Assembly: GCF_050947875.1 (NCBI RefSeq)
Contig: NW_027460346.1
Coordinates: 4,468,000-4,531,999, forward strand
Reading direction: 5' to 3'
DNA: 64,000 nucleotides
DNA from: Dermacentor variabilis
Lineage: Eukaryota; Arthropoda; Arachnida; Ixodida; Ixodidae
Made by a program: the position numbers and the translations under genes. The first letter of the stretch is position 1. Each line of letters opens with the position of its first letter. This document shows positions 33,261 to 45,159 of the stretch, piece by piece. The notes beneath the pieces are model-generated. The model was not told the DNA's origin, searched no databases, and was given only the letters and a program-made list of their open reading frames with translations.

Positions 33261-33869
33261 ATCCATATCAGTCTGTGCCTATGTACTACTGAAGTAAATG
33301 CAGCATAGTAAATACTGACCATCATATTAATTTTCAAGAAATTAAAGCTCACCAAATGTGTATTTCGCAGTGGCTGTTACTAAGGGAACAAAGAAGTAAC
33401 TGTAAAGATATCAACGATAAACAAAGGTGTGCACACTACGTGCTTAGACCTGTGACATATTTAGTCCACTACACTTCGAATTCCTACATGCACAGAAAAC
33501 TGCACGAGATTGTAGCACAAACAGAAAAAAATTATGCAAATAAGGGGTACAGCATAGGAAATAGTTTTCAAAGAATAAAACCACAATAAAAAGTCATAAA
33601 TACACTACGTACAAAGCAAAAATTATATTTAACTTGCAGGTAAGCAACTTACGCAAAAGAAATACTAAACATCAGGAAAGGTTAGGTATAGTTTTATACA
33701 GAACACAATAATGTGGGCATAATGGCTTTGCACACAAATAGGTAGCAAGTTCAATAAGGTTGCATAAATATTTAGTCTCTTTAGTAAGCTGCAGTATGGA
33801 ATGTGTTGACAAAATTCACCATGAATGACACCAAGCCCCCTTTTTGGAACACATACATTTCATACACAC
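33260..33869. other. No gene recognised
   Basis: AT-rich. No domain or repeat recognised. Confidence 0.45.
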
Positions 33870-33983
33870 CTGGCATGACCATCCAGATCACACGCCATGC
33901 TGCTGCAGCCATATATCCAGAGGGTCTGCATTTCTGGGGGCTCCTCGATCTTGTAGTTTATGTTGTGGGTCATGGCCTCGCCA
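33870..33983 (-). CDS. Candidate start exon of small minus-strand gene (unknown product)
   Basis: A 114-bp interval with acceptor CTCATTTTGTAG and donor GCCAG|GTGTGT on the minus strand. It contains an ATG at 33973 in good context (GCCATGA). The frame reads MTHNINYKIEEPPEMQTLW, then IYGCSSMACDLDGHA. Codon use is more GC-rich at third positions than the flanks. Joined to the candidate exon at 31494, the product would be 41 residues; further exons could exist. I do not recognise the protein. Confidence 0.3.
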
Positions 33984-34439
33984 CTACAAAATGAGTTCCA
34001 TGTTAGCTTATAGCAGTGGCACAATAAAGCTGCGATATCGTGAAAACATGCAATCAGCACCTAAAAGGGTCATGAAAACAATGTCTGCACTAATGTGGAA
34101 AGAGAGCAAATGCTTGAAATTATCGAATGTCATGACAATAGGGACCTCTACATCAAATAATGTTTTGGACGCGCCGTAGCAGCAGATTACAATCTAATCT
34201 TAATGTTTTTTCCATTACTTAGTATAGGCAACGTTCCCCTGTCATGTTTAGTTAAGTCAGTTATGTCAACACATCTTGTCTTGGAAATAAAGCTGTACTA
34301 GTAGCAAGCTGTGATTGGCTTACATTTTTTCCCTAGAACTGTTCGTTAGCCAAAAACCTCGTAAGCAGAGATTGTGCACAACGTCGAAGCATTTATAAGT
34401 GAGGAAACGTCATTGAAGAAAGAATCGATGAAGAGGTAG

Positions 34440-35220
34440 ACGGGTCGTTACTATGCAACTTTAGCAGACAGGCGGGAGCTCACGCACAGCTGCACAAGGT
34501 GAACACGATTTCCGAAACTTTTCTCAGCGGAAGCAAACGCTTATCAGGATTATCAATTCCGCACTGTGGCAATAGAGTTGCGTACACAGTTTTTACAACC
34601 AGCGCGTAGCAAGTATCAGCACAGGGTTCACTGTTGACGTGGGTGTTCCACTTGCTACGTTCGCAAGGCACTCTATACAGACACGGGAAGCACACACAAC
34701 ACGGATGAACGCACGTGTAGTTGGCGAGCACGATTGCTTACCGTTTCAACAGTACGGCGAGGTCGAAAGGCGCTCTCCAAGTTTCCAGTGATGCGTCTGC
34801 GATGTTACTTGCAGCAAACAAGCCGCTGGGTAGTGGACGAGCTGAGGCACGCTAATAATACGCATTACTTCTTTGCGCCGTCCAGCAAGCTTTCCACGAC
34901 AACCAGCGGAGACAAAGGGAACGCACTCCACGGCATGAAAATCGTTGGTCCACATTTAGCTGGCGCGCCACGCATACGGCGTGCTTACAGCGAGACTCAA
35001 GCCATCTTCTGGCACTTTCGTGCTCGCGAACTACGTCTCATTTCATTACAGCAAACCTAATAACACACGATCAAACAAACACATCGATGCAGCTCGCACA
35101 ACAACCGTTGAAGACGGAGCAATTACAACACGCCGTATCTTCGTATTCTACCTGTCGCGTTGAATACGAAAATACCGACGCTGCCAGCGCCGTCTGTATA
35201 ATAGTGCGGCTGTTGTGGCC
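34440..35220 (-). promoter_or_regulatory. GC-rich island, possible promoter and 5' UTR exon
   Basis: Clearly more GC- and CpG-rich than its surroundings. On the minus strand a strong donor ACG|GTAAGC sits at 34741. The frame just before it closes with TGA, so an exon here would be untranslated. It would fit as first exon of the candidate gene at 33983. No TATA box identified. Confidence 0.3.
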
Positions 35221-36147
35221 TCCGTGATTCCTACAATAATACCCACTACAGCAGGTTTTGTGCCGTTTTGGCCCGAACTACATACATATGTTGCTAGACA
35301 AGAAGAAACATTGACATGCTCATATTGTGTGCTATAGTTTAGGGCAGAAATAAATTACATGCAGTATTCTTGCTGTTGAATCGCTTATGCCACATGTAGT
35401 CAGCAAAAAGCATGGCCTTCAAGATCCGGACAATTTACCCTGCGTAAGCTATTGCTGGGGTGTGATTTTAACGATTTCAACCTCGGTCACTGGCCTTAAA
35501 ACCTTAACTGACTTTATGCGCAGCCGTTACCTGCACTACATGCGCCCTCACTTCGTTTCTCATTGAAGTAACTTCCTGCTGTCGTTTAAATGTAGCCCAG
35601 AAATTGTCCACACAACCTCGGAGGTACACATGTGCAGTGTGTGATGTTTCCGTGCGCTTGTGTCCGTCGCACAGCAACATAATTTATATACGATGATTTT
35701 TAATTTTACCCGTGAGGCACAGGTTACGCTTATGTGTTCCCTATCTTGCTTTCGTGGCGATGTGCTTATCATGCGCGGATCGCGCACATGTGGTCCGTGA
35801 CTTTTCAAAATTCCTTGAAAAAAAAAATCGTTTCTGCAGCGTGCATTTGTCGCATTTGAGTGGTGTGTGCCAGAAATGTGCGGCGGCGTTCGATGTGTTT
35901 CCGCCCCAAGTGCTGCAGTCACTGCATGCCAGCAAATAGATATGACGCGATTGCTAAGGCGCAGTTTTGCTTAGTGTTTCTCGGTATACATCTTTGTGAT
36001 TTGCCTGCATATGCGATATAAACCACAATGCGCGCTTCCGTTATATTTCTTTGGTTTTCCTAATTTCGATTAGTGTGATGTTTGCCTTCGTCAATGAGTG
36101 TCTTTTTAACGATGCTCTTACTTCCTAGTAAAAAACCTCGGAAATGC
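35220..36147. other. No gene recognised
   Basis: Unassigned DNA leading into the second composite repeat. Frames at 35560-35940 on both strands show no family motif. Confidence 0.45.
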
Positions 36148-37522
36148 CGATTGCAAGAACCAGCGTCTTCCAGTGCCTTCCAGTGTGAAATCAGCGCGTT
36201 GTTATTATTTTTTTTTTTTTTAAGCACTGGATCGCACTGGGTACGCTGGCGCTCGCTGGGACTCACTCGAGACCAGTGAGAACGCTGGATAAGACAGCTG
36301 GGTCACACTGGAAGAGACGGTCGCATTGGAAACCGCTGGTTGTGTTTGTGCCGCGCTGGCTCCAGTACGCAAGGACGAGCGCTGCTCAATATTAAATGCT
36401 TTATACAATTTCATCACTTCATACTAGTCTCTTGTCCTAAATAACGCTATATCTTAGGGTCATAGAACTATTTCGTGTCGCAGCATGGAATAAAGGTGCG
36501 TGAGCTGTCTTGTTTATTCCTGCACATGTGACAATGAAAATCACTTTCGTTTTTTTGCATTTTGCCTTGTGACAAGGCGGATAGCTAAATTCTTGAACGA
36601 AACCATGCAAACGCAGAGGACGCAGCTTTTTTAGTAGTTCGCACGTAACATATGATTGGGAGTTATCGCCATTGTCGCAGTGTTGTGGAGTGGACATGAA
36701 ATCCAGAAGTCGTTCAGACGCGCTCGAACAGACCCCGAGTTCGAAGCCTACCGCTGCTTGATATTATCGCACCGATAACAAGGCTGAGGCGATTCGTGCG
36801 CTTCCACTTTCCCTATTGTACTAAAAAGAGTTCTGAGGCTCAAATACACACATTTTAGCTTTCGCCAGCTACCCGCGCCGAGATCAGTCCCCACCGAAGC
36901 TTAGGCATAGCGTATCCGCAGAGTCCGTCTGCACGCTATCTGCGCGTCTAACCTCAAGGATCAAGGAGTCTAACAAGGATAAATTACTTTATATTTCAGA
37001 TTTCGCATCGGTGCTTTTAAATAAACAATTTTTTCATGTCTACAGTGCCAGCACAAGAAGTGAGGAGCGCCGATGTGACGCGTCATAAACGCAGGTATAT
37101 GTGCTGTCGCCGAAGGCTCCCAGCACTATAGCCTGCGCTTCTCTGACGAATATATATGACTAGACAGACGTGTAGACTGAAAGACATCACTGAACTAAGA
37201 AAACATAGCATACCCCTCGCGTGAAGAACAAGAAACGGCTATCGAAATCGGCGGTAACAGCCCATTCCTGCAGCGTCCCGGGTCGGTGGTTCATTTAGGA
37301 CTTCTTTCGAAGTTAAAATACCAATCGCAAGCGAAAGTCGATGTTATGGCACTTCCGAGCAGACTATTGAATACGGAAAGCAAATTTTTCTTTGTGGTAC
37401 AGGCGTGAGTTTTAGTTGCTGGGCGATAGCGCATCTACCACGTCTGTGCAAGACTTCTCTCTGTGAAACTAAAAGTGCTTCTCGATTTTGGTATGCTAAA
37501 TTATCCACCTGTGTCCGTATGC

Positions 37523-37592
37523 TGGCGTGGCGTAGCGGTAGTGATCCGGGCTGGGGATCTGCAGGTGCGACGATCGAATCCTGGTCAGAGCA
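37523..37592 (+). other. tRNA-like pol III module in composite repeat copy 2
   Basis: Box A TGGCGTAGCGG and box B-like CGATCGAATCC are identical to copy 1, although adjacent bases differ. A T-run follows at about 37610. The conservation of the boxes is notable. Confidence 0.65.
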
Positions 37593-37849
37593 CTTCTGTT
37601 TTTACATGTTTTTTTTTTCGTTTTTCATTGCAGTAAAACGCTCTCTGTTGCTTTCTCTATTCAAAAAATACATACGGTGTCTAGGCACCGCGTATTTAAC
37701 GCGCTAGAGCTGTTTTTCGCACCAGTAATACCAGCGCCTCCCAGTACGCCGCGCTTGCCCAGCGCCCCATGCATCCAGCGCGCGGCACTGGACCCATAAT
37801 CCGGCGATGCACTGGATACTGGGTACTGTTTATAGAGTGAAAATATAGA

Positions 37850-38640
37850 GTCGTTCTTAGACAGGCCGCACTTTAGCTTCTTTAATGTCCTGTAAACGTT
37901 CCTTTATAGAACTCAGTACATATGCCATATGATGGCACATTTTTAGAACGGGAATGGAGAGCCAGTCTAGAGACAGGCCGCATTAGAAGTTCCGAAAACG
38001 TTCTATAAATTTTTCTATAGAATTTGATGCATAAGATGTCAACACGACCTCTATAGTATTATTATGGTGGATGTAGAGCCATCCTATAGACAGACTGCAT
38101 TAGAAGTTCTGAAAAGGTTCTATAAACATTTTTTTCTGTAGAATTTGGCACATAGGATGTTAATACGACCTCTATAGAACGTTTCTGAAAACGTTCAATA
38201 AAAATTTTTCTATAGAATTTGGTACATAAAATGTCAATACGACCTCTATAGAACATTTATGGAGGGTGAATGGAGAGTCGGTCTATAGACAAGCCGCATT
38301 AGAAGTGTTAAAAACTTTCTATAGACATTATTTTATAGAATATTGTACATATGATGGCAATAAACCCTCTATAGACTGCTTATAGAGCGTGAATGGAGAG
38401 TCAGTCTATAGAAAAGCCGCATTAGAAGTGTTAAAAACTTTCTATAGACATTATTTTATAGAATTTAGTACATATGATATCAATACACTCTCTATAGAAC
38501 ATTTATAGAGAACGAATGGAGAGCCATTCTATAGACAGGTCGCGTTAGAAGTTTTAAAGACATTCTATAAAAATTACTTTATAGAATTCAGTACATAGGG
38601 CGTCAATACACCCTCTATTGCACATCTATTGTGTGTGAAA
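37850..38640 (+). repeat. 123-bp satellite array, about 6 units, partly deleted
   Basis: Marker positions are about 37862, 37974, 38091, 38290, 38413 and 38536. A partial unit near 38180 marks a deletion. The first interval is again 112 bp, and the last three units correspond to the diverged last three of copy 1. The difference therefore lies in the central homogeneous units. Confidence 0.9.
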
Positions 38641-38891
38641 TGACTTGTTTCTATAGAAAGGTTTCTATAGACTTCTTATAGAGATTCTATGCAGACGACT
38701 CTATAGATCGCGAGTTCCTATAGAGTCCCTTTTGACTCCATAGGAACTCATTAGGAGTTCTAAAGGAACTCTAAATCCATTTTCATAAGGGAGGCGTTCC
38801 GATAATTTAACTGAATGAAAATCGCAGTGGCAAAGTGACATAAAACTTTTATTACAAATGCAACACCTTACACAAATGTTGTATACATTAC

Positions 38892-39065
38892 CTTAGTGTC
38901 ATGGCCAGTCGTTCAGCAGGGAGTATTGGCTCTCTGACGACGTGCTTTCTCTGGAGGTCTTCCTTCAAGAGGCTCAGCAGAAAATCGAACTGATGCGGCG
39001 TCATACGTTATACTTCTTGAAGTATTCAATGTCGCCATTACGCATCCTTTGCATCAGAGGAAGAG
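38892..39065 (-). pseudogene. Harbinger transposase N-terminal exon (second)
   Basis: On the minus strand it reads MRNGDIEYFKKY, then, after a one-base shift, PHQFDFLLSLLKEDLQRKHV and VREPILPAERLAMTL, ending at donor AAG|GTAATG. This is the N-terminal region before the helix-turn-helix in PIF/Harbinger transposases. The same strand and correct order place it upstream of the catalytic exons at 24.1-26.6 kb. The 5' edge is approximate. Confidence 0.8.
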
Positions 39066-39918
39066 ATGCGCATTCCGTGTCTCTTTAGTGATTACAGCAA
39101 GTTGTGTTAACGAAACAGTGCTTCAAGATATACCTTTAGCTCAGGAGCTATTGTAGTTACATGAAAATGGAGAAAACGTTTTTCTAGACATAGAGTGCAC
39201 AGAACATTATGAGGTCTGTTGTACTGAAATGAGAAATTCACTAATTTACTTAGTTTTTTTACTTCGGTCATCACTTTACAAATAGTCTTGAAAATTCCCA
39301 AACTGGACAGAAAAGCTACAGTCCTAAGTTTTAATCTGTAATTTAGTAGAATATAAAGCTATGACAATGTATTAAATGCACGTGAACATCTCAAATGTAC
39401 AAAAGGAACGTATTATATATGCACCACCATCAAAGAATACTACTAATTTGTAGGACTTTTGCAAAACATCCGTAAGCATCGTAAGAATTTTGCGTAAGCT
39501 GTACCGTTACAGGTTAGAGCGTTGTGATATCTGTTTTCGCTGCAGCGTTGCTATTTGTAAACATCGTGTCTAAGTTTGTATACTTGCCAATTTTTCCAAG
39601 TATGACATCCTACATCGAATTTGTGCTCCTCTGTCGTCTAGAATTTCACGTTGCCTTTCAAACGTAACTTTAATCGAATCGGTCTAACGGTTGTTTCCCG
39701 GGAGCATTTCTGCATTTTACAAGTATCTTGCTAGGGAAATCCTAATTGGTCCTGTGCTGAAGCTTCCTTAATGTCAAGGTCACATCCTCAAGAATAAAGT
39801 AACATTTCCCAGGCATGCAGCAGTGATGGCATTTAGCTATTCCATCACCATCGCGTTGTACAATTTATTCATCAAAAGTGTAATGCGAAAAATAGTTTTC
39901 CTTCAGAACGCTACTCAC
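39066..39918 (-). other. Interval between Harbinger N-terminal exons
   Basis: AT-rich and without recognised coding; probably intron. Donor GTGAGT at 39913-39918 on the minus strand marks its start. Confidence 0.5.
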
Positions 39919-40070
39919 CGTCGTAAAATCTTCACTTTCCGTGTGCCGGTCTCTCCATGATGGCCGCACCCACCACTTTCGTTTTTCTTTCCTCTTCTTC
40001 TGAATCAGAAGAACCCTCTATTTAAGAAGAAGCAGTCTTCTGCGGCGGTCTAGGTGCATTATTGCGAGAA
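39919..40070 (-). pseudogene. Harbinger transposase N-terminal exon (first)
   Basis: The minus strand carries GSSDSEEEERK in one frame and KRKWWVRPSWRDRHTESEDF in the next. These are the acidic stretch and the WWVRP motif with which Harbinger transposases begin. The exon ends ACGACG|GTGAGT. An A-run near 39990 probably holds the frameshift. An upstream ATG (MHLDRRRRLLLLK) is followed by a stop. Confidence 0.75.
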
Positions 40071-40309
40071 TACCACGTTCAAGAAACCAACACACCAACA
40101 CTACTCGCCAAGCATCGGGCCCACGCGTGCTGCTACTAGACCGCAGTTGCCAGCACTTTTATGTGAATCCGTTCAAGTTTAGGGCATAGTTATGTCGCAT
40201 TCACAAACTATTATTTATTCTGGCAAACCATGACACATTAGACTATAATTCACAAGAATAAACCACAATTTTTGTGTTCAACATAAAGATACACGAGTTT
40301 ATTAGTCTT

Positions 40310-40730
40310 GTTTCTGACGTCAACACGGCGAACACCGAAATTTGTCAAGCAACAATGGAAGAGTAAAAATGTGGGCGGAGCTCAGCGACTGACGCACGGC
40401 AAAGCTATTCGTACCATGTGTCTCGAATCGCCGCATGCGGCAAGACGCACACGACGCGCCGTACGACCGATCGCACGGAAAATCGCACCTTGTGTCCCCC
40501 GCTTCATGCGGCAACCGGGCTCCTCTCGCGCTTATTTCTGGAGGCGCTGCACCATCTATTGGCGCTGTCGAGAAGTTCGCGCGTGTCCTCCGAGATGCAA
40601 AGCATGGCGTAACGGTGCCTGCGAACGGTGACAATAGTTCCCTCGCTTGCCGCACACCCAGTGGCGCATACTCAGCGAGACGAGTTGGCGAGAGGTTCAT
40701 TGGAAAGCAGAACGTGCCCGATGTATTCAT
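40310..40730. other. GC-rich block, unassigned
   Basis: Overlapping 107- to 149-codon frames exist on both strands, as expected from CpG-rich DNA. None has a recognisable domain. It could be a promoter island for the transposase gene on the minus strand or another repeat. Confidence 0.4.
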
Positions 40731-40734
40731 GGTA

Positions 40735-41060
40735 CGGTTCGCAAAGGCGTGGTCATGAAAGGCGTTCATTTAAAAGCGGCACATACCCATTGTATTTGTG
40801 GCGCAGGCTGCTAATGCGTCGGGTTGCTGTCCTCGAGGAACACTTGTGACGTGGATTCGATTTCAGTCAGCATGGCATAAATTTAGGGGATCGTTTTCAT
40901 CATTGCAGAGCGGTACATTCCCAGTGGTACATACCTATTTACACAAGTTGGCGTCAAGAACGCTCATTGAAGAGCTGCACCCACTTACCGGCACATACGC
41001 AGTAAGCTAAGTTGGCATCAGAGGGGTTCGTTACAAACCAGCACAGACCGAGTGGAACAT
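40735..41060 (+). mobile_element. tRNA-derived SINE-like repeat with CACATACCCAGT tail modules
   Basis: The head at 40796-40868 has box A-like TGTGGCGCAGGC and box B-like GGATTCGATTT. Downstream are repeated modules containing GGCACATAC(C)CAGT, AAGTTGGCGTCA and GTTCATTGAAGAGC. The same head and modules occur inverted at 52735-53060. Related modules also precede the head (from about 40640), so the unit may be tandem. Confidence 0.65.
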
Positions 41061-41430
41061 CGCCATCGATCAATCGCGATCATACCGTCATCACGCCGCC
41101 ATAGTCGCATTGTTACCATGCCGCCTTTGTCACGCCATTTCCGTAAGTGCATCATTGTAATACAGTCGATATTTATTCACAGTCATATCGTCCTCATTCC
41201 AGCTTCGTCGTCCAATTATCGCCACGCCGTCGTCGTCATGCCGTCTCCGTTGTTCCTTCTTCATTCCTTTGTTGTCATATACGGTCGTCGTCATGCCACC
41301 TCACTCACTGAACTGCTGTTATTCCACCGCAGTTATTTGCAGTATCGTCACCCCGTTGTTGTCATGCTATTTCCGTTATTGCGTCAACGTCACACAGTCC
41401 ACGTGAGTCATTCGTGATCATATCGTCGGG
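41050..41430. repeat. Degenerate CGTCGTCAT simple repeat tract
   Basis: Frequent CGTCGTCATGCCGTC-like units and single CGTCAT triplets over about 380 bp. It reads open in one frame only because of low complexity. Confidence 0.65.
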
Positions 41431-41518
41431 GTCCCGGCGCCATGTTCACTCCTATCCGCCTTGGTTGCTTGTTGGCTATGGCCGCTATGGTGCTACGCTG
41501 CTACGCACAAAGTCGTGG

Positions 41519-41554
41519 ATCAGAATCAGCAGCATGACTGCTGCTGATTCTGAT
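41519..41554. repeat. Perfect 16-bp inverted repeat with 4-base loop
   Basis: ATCAGAATCAGCAGCA, loop TGAC, then the exact complement. A stable hairpin or cruciform candidate. Confidence 0.85.
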
Positions 41555-41601
41555 TTCGAGTGAATCCGGCTTGGCCTAATTTTGGTTGCTTATTGAATTA
41601 T

Positions 41602-41990
41602 ACAGGGTGCCCCAACTAAGGAGTAGTTGCGTTACTCGAAGAAAACCTAGTGCATGTTGTTTGCAGTACAGTGGAGCAGCCGCCAGTAATTATTTCGTCC
41701 CCGAAATTTATTCTGGCAACTACAATTAATTGTTTAATTCGAGAAGTACTGTCTTAATTATCAAAATGTCAATGAGGCATCAGTCGGCACCCCCAAATGA
41801 TATGTAACTGCTGTGTTTTCAGCGACCTACTAGTTGCGTACAATTTTCTCCGACTGGCAAACAAACCACAAGAAATATGAAAAATACCATGTGACTGCGC
41901 TCCCACCCGCATCCATAAAGCAGCGCCCTCAAATAATTTGATCCAAAGCAACTCCATCGCCTGTCGGAAACCGTAGCCACAGCCCATCAC
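41602..41990 (+). repeat. Interspersed repeat starting ACAGGGTGCCCCAACTA
   Basis: The start resembles the ACAGGGTGTCCCA ends of a repeat family common in ticks and other arthropods. The later part (AAATACCATGTGACTGCGC) resembles 57085-57110. No coding capacity. Superfamily not assigned. Confidence 0.45.
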
Positions 41991-41999
41991 CTTGATAAT

Positions 42000-42680
42000 G
42001 GTACGGAAGCAGCACCAACAGCAGGTTTCACGACTTTGCAGCTATCCCTTCCTGTCATGTCTACGTCACACGTATTATCCATCTCTCAAAGCCGACTGAT
42101 CACATTGATAACAAAATCCCCTTTGATAACGCGGCCGAAGCGCCACTCTGACCACGCAGGCAATGCTACAAGCAATGGAATAAGCATAGAATGTTTCGAA
42201 ATCTCCACTTTGCTCGCACCGGATCGAAAGAGTGCGCGCGCAGCTTATACCACGCCAGAAACTTCCTTCGGACCAAAGCTGAATTAAGTGACGGACTTAA
42301 AGCGACCGACGTGTAGAGAAAAGGCAAAAATCGGTGCGTTCAAGAAAGTAAATAACCAATTATAAATGAGCCGAATTGACAATTGGGACACCTGCACAAA
42401 AAAAAGAAGAAAAGGAAACCATCAGATTTCAGTGTACCCTTATTATCTATGAATTTCGAAACGCCGTTGAACACCAGCTACTGCCTAGAGGACGTGTTCG
42501 AATAGTGCAGCTACGCAGCACTGAGACCGCTTTATATCATCCTCACTGGCTTTCTTGGTCATATCCATCTTTTCTGGACACGCACCAACAAGCGTCCCAA
42601 GCGGCGCCGGCAGGAAGCTAGCGCGTTTTCAATGGAACGAGCGGGTTTTTCGAATAACAAAAGCAGCAGGTCGATTATTC
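42000..42680. other. No gene recognised
   Basis: Mixed composition; no domain or repeat recognised. Confidence 0.45.
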
Positions 42681-42689
42681 AAAAAATAT

Positions 42690-42855
42690 GCAGATCCTAG
42701 GCACTGCGGAAATCGATGTATGCGAAGCTTTCCGTGCTGGATGCTTTGATTGACGATAAGCAGTTGGAATGTTTACGGTTAAGCTTAATTTCTTCAACGT
42801 TTCGTCTGACACGAGAGTGAAGAGTTGATGTTAAACGTTACCGTGCGGGCGCCAG
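42690..42855 (+). repeat. Dispersed repeat, copy A
   Basis: Matches 48300-48462 in the same orientation, including AGCTTTCCGTGCTGGATG, TTTGATTGACGATAAG and TTACGGTTAAGCTTAATTTC. It lies 5.6 kb from its partner, with a SINE and a LINE between. Confidence 0.8.
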
Positions 42856-43009
42856 AGCTGTTTGTCTGCGTATAGTACAAAAAACACGCAGGGAGAGGTG
42901 TTTGCTTGAGGCCTTGTTGTGCGCCACATTTCAAAACTTCTGAGAGGATTGAGCATAGTCATTGCCTCACATGGCACATCGCATTGTGGCAGAAGCATTA
43001 AACTTGGAT

Positions 43010-43226
43010 TATGGGGCTGGTACTTGCCAAAACCACAATCGGATTATGAGGCACACCGTAGTGGCGGACTCCGGAATAATTTTGACACCCGTGATGCTCT
43101 TTAACGTGCCCCCAAATGTAATTCCACGTGTGTTTTCTATTTCACCCCCGTCAAAATGCGGCTGCCGCGGTCGGGAGCAAATCCGCGACCTCTAGCTATG
43201 CCATAGCCGTAGAGCTACCCCGGCGG
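43010..43226 (-). mobile_element. Ruka-like SINE, diverged full-length copy
   Basis: The minus strand has a tRNA-like head GGGGTAGCTCTACGGCTATG (43226-43195) and the characteristic body down to GGCAAGTACCAGCCCCATAAT. Many substitutions make it older than the copies at 277 and 654. Box B is degraded. Confidence 0.8.
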
Positions 43227-43569
43227 TCACAGAAGTGTTGATTTTACGGTCGACCGGTTTCCTAGTGTCGTCTGGACCCTACGATGCGCTTTAATTAATG
43301 CTGCTCTACTTCTGCACGCCTTGTGTATTTTGTCCGCTTGGCATTTTTTAATGGTGTTTATTTTTCAGAAATATCAGTAACGTACTGTTCCGTACCTTGA
43401 ACTAAAGCTTATTCAATTTTCCCGCAGCTGCCGTCGTATAGTAGTATTATTTACTTGCCTTCTCACTGCTTCTCACTGCTTCTTCTCTTCCCTCCTCCCT
43501 ACAGTTCTATCTACGTCCCCTCTGGCCTCGCACGTTAGTAGAAAGGGCAGCACTACAGTTTCTGCAATG

Positions 43570-44950
43570 ATTCTGAGGGGAGTCACGGATAATTACAGCT
43601 GTCAAGAGGCTATTGTGGCGACGGTCAGGGAGCTGCAGAGGGCATTGTGCACAGTCGACGCGGTGGGCCGAAAACTAGCTCTCATGTAGCTGAATATATA
43701 GCTACAGCAGAGGCCAAAAGACCTCGCTCATCACAAGGCCTGCCCCCCCAACCGACGCGTGCTTCTCCGGCGCTGCCAACGACATCGTAGTACAAAGTGG
43801 CTACCAAGCCTAGTGCTAAATATGACACGTCCACTCTGCCTAACCGTATCATTCAAGAGGCTCTAGAGGCCTGCCTCGAGACTTTCCGATTCCCCCACCC
43901 CGCGCCCCCAAGGTTTCGCTCTACAGAAACCTACCAATACGGTCTGAGTATAGGTTACAGCTATGGCACTAGTTTGTAAGCTCGAAGAACTGCAACAGAT
44001 AGAAGTCTCAGAAGAATGTGTCCTTCCAGTGCTGGCGTACTTCGCCAGTGGTACCGATTTAAGACGTTACGGGGTTAATGGCGTTGACCATGTCGAAGAA
44101 ACCGAAAGGCTCCTGCAGGAACTATCATGTCCCACACATAAAATCGTGGCTGCTCGCTACGTCGGCAGCGGTCGTACATGCCAAACACGCTTCAATAGTC
44201 CTAATTCTCCACCTTAACGTATCCTGTATTACGGCTGCGTACTGCGCCCGCGTCCGCTCAAGCCTTCCGCTATTTAGTGCTACTCTTGCTTTAGAAAGGG
44301 ACACATGAAGTCATCCTGCTCATAGCCACCCAAGCACACCATGGAGCCTGAACCATCAGCATCGTTAACATGCGGTCTATGCCAAACAAACGATCATGAC
44401 ATCACTTCCATGACGTGCCCCACGAAGTTTAAGGCCACTAAGAAAGCACGACAACTCCGTTCTCGACAGCCAGCAAGGACCCCTTGATATCCATCAATGA
44501 AACAAGTCCCTCTGTACAACCGTTACGCCGTTGTGGCCTCGCTAGAAGAGGACGCTAGCCAGGTGAATAGCAAGTACAGCGACAAGTGATGTTGCCACTC
44601 CTACATTTAGCGCAGCTGTTAGGTCGTCCACTTCACGACCAGAACGGACATCGCAATCGATAGAAGGCACGCCGCTTCCTTTGGCGAACGAAGAGTTCGA
44701 GATCGATGCTCGCCTCACCACTCTTGCAAAAAAAGAAGCAAATCCAACGTCTTAAGGAACGCCGAGCAGTGCCTCGGCGTCGTCATGAAGGAGCGCGGTC
44801 GTCTCATTCGTCGTCGACGTCGATTCCTGTTCATGTGGCTAACCCGGCATCTATGTCGAAACCTCTTTCACCCCAAGAACTCTTTCACTTCGTTGCGCAA
44901 CAGCCCCAGCACCTCACCTCGGTTCTTCTGGCCAATCTTAACCTGTGATC
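43570..44950 (+). pseudogene. LINE ORF1 (gag-like) remnant with zinc knuckles
   Basis: The frame starts at ATG near 43567 (MILRGVTDNYSCQEAIVATV) and soon has stops. Later segments include SGTDLRRYGVNGVDHVEETE. A CCHC knuckle CYSCFRKGHMKSSC lies near 44270-44320, and a second CGLCQTNDHDITSMTC near 44380. A charged end (ARLTTLAKKEA) and NPASMSKPLSPQELFHFVAQ finish the protein near 44948. Confidence 0.75.
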
Positions 44951-45159
44951 GCTGGTACGTCTTCAAGTGTGCCAGAAGGCATCTGACAGTCGAAGTGCCG
45001 CGGCATCGCTACGGAAGTCGGAGAGCTATGGGATGCTGCGTGTTTGGACTCTACTGCTTCAAGAATACAACGGCCTGCCACCCATTTCAGGATGTGTGGC
45101 ATACTCATCGCATCAACGTTGGACCGTTAGAGTGCTACGCCCGATGTCCCTCCAGTAAA

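Larger units (their letters stand above)
36148..38790 (+). repeat. Composite satellite-bearing interspersed repeat, copy 2
   Basis: Matches 11452-14890 in order and orientation with the same edges. It includes a CRCTGG-rich left block (36160-36385), a middle part, a tRNA-like module (37523-37592), an array and a terminal hairpin (38712-38749). The left part differs by small indels, including a poly-T expansion near 36205. The array is about 790 bp shorter than in copy 1. Confidence 0.85.
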
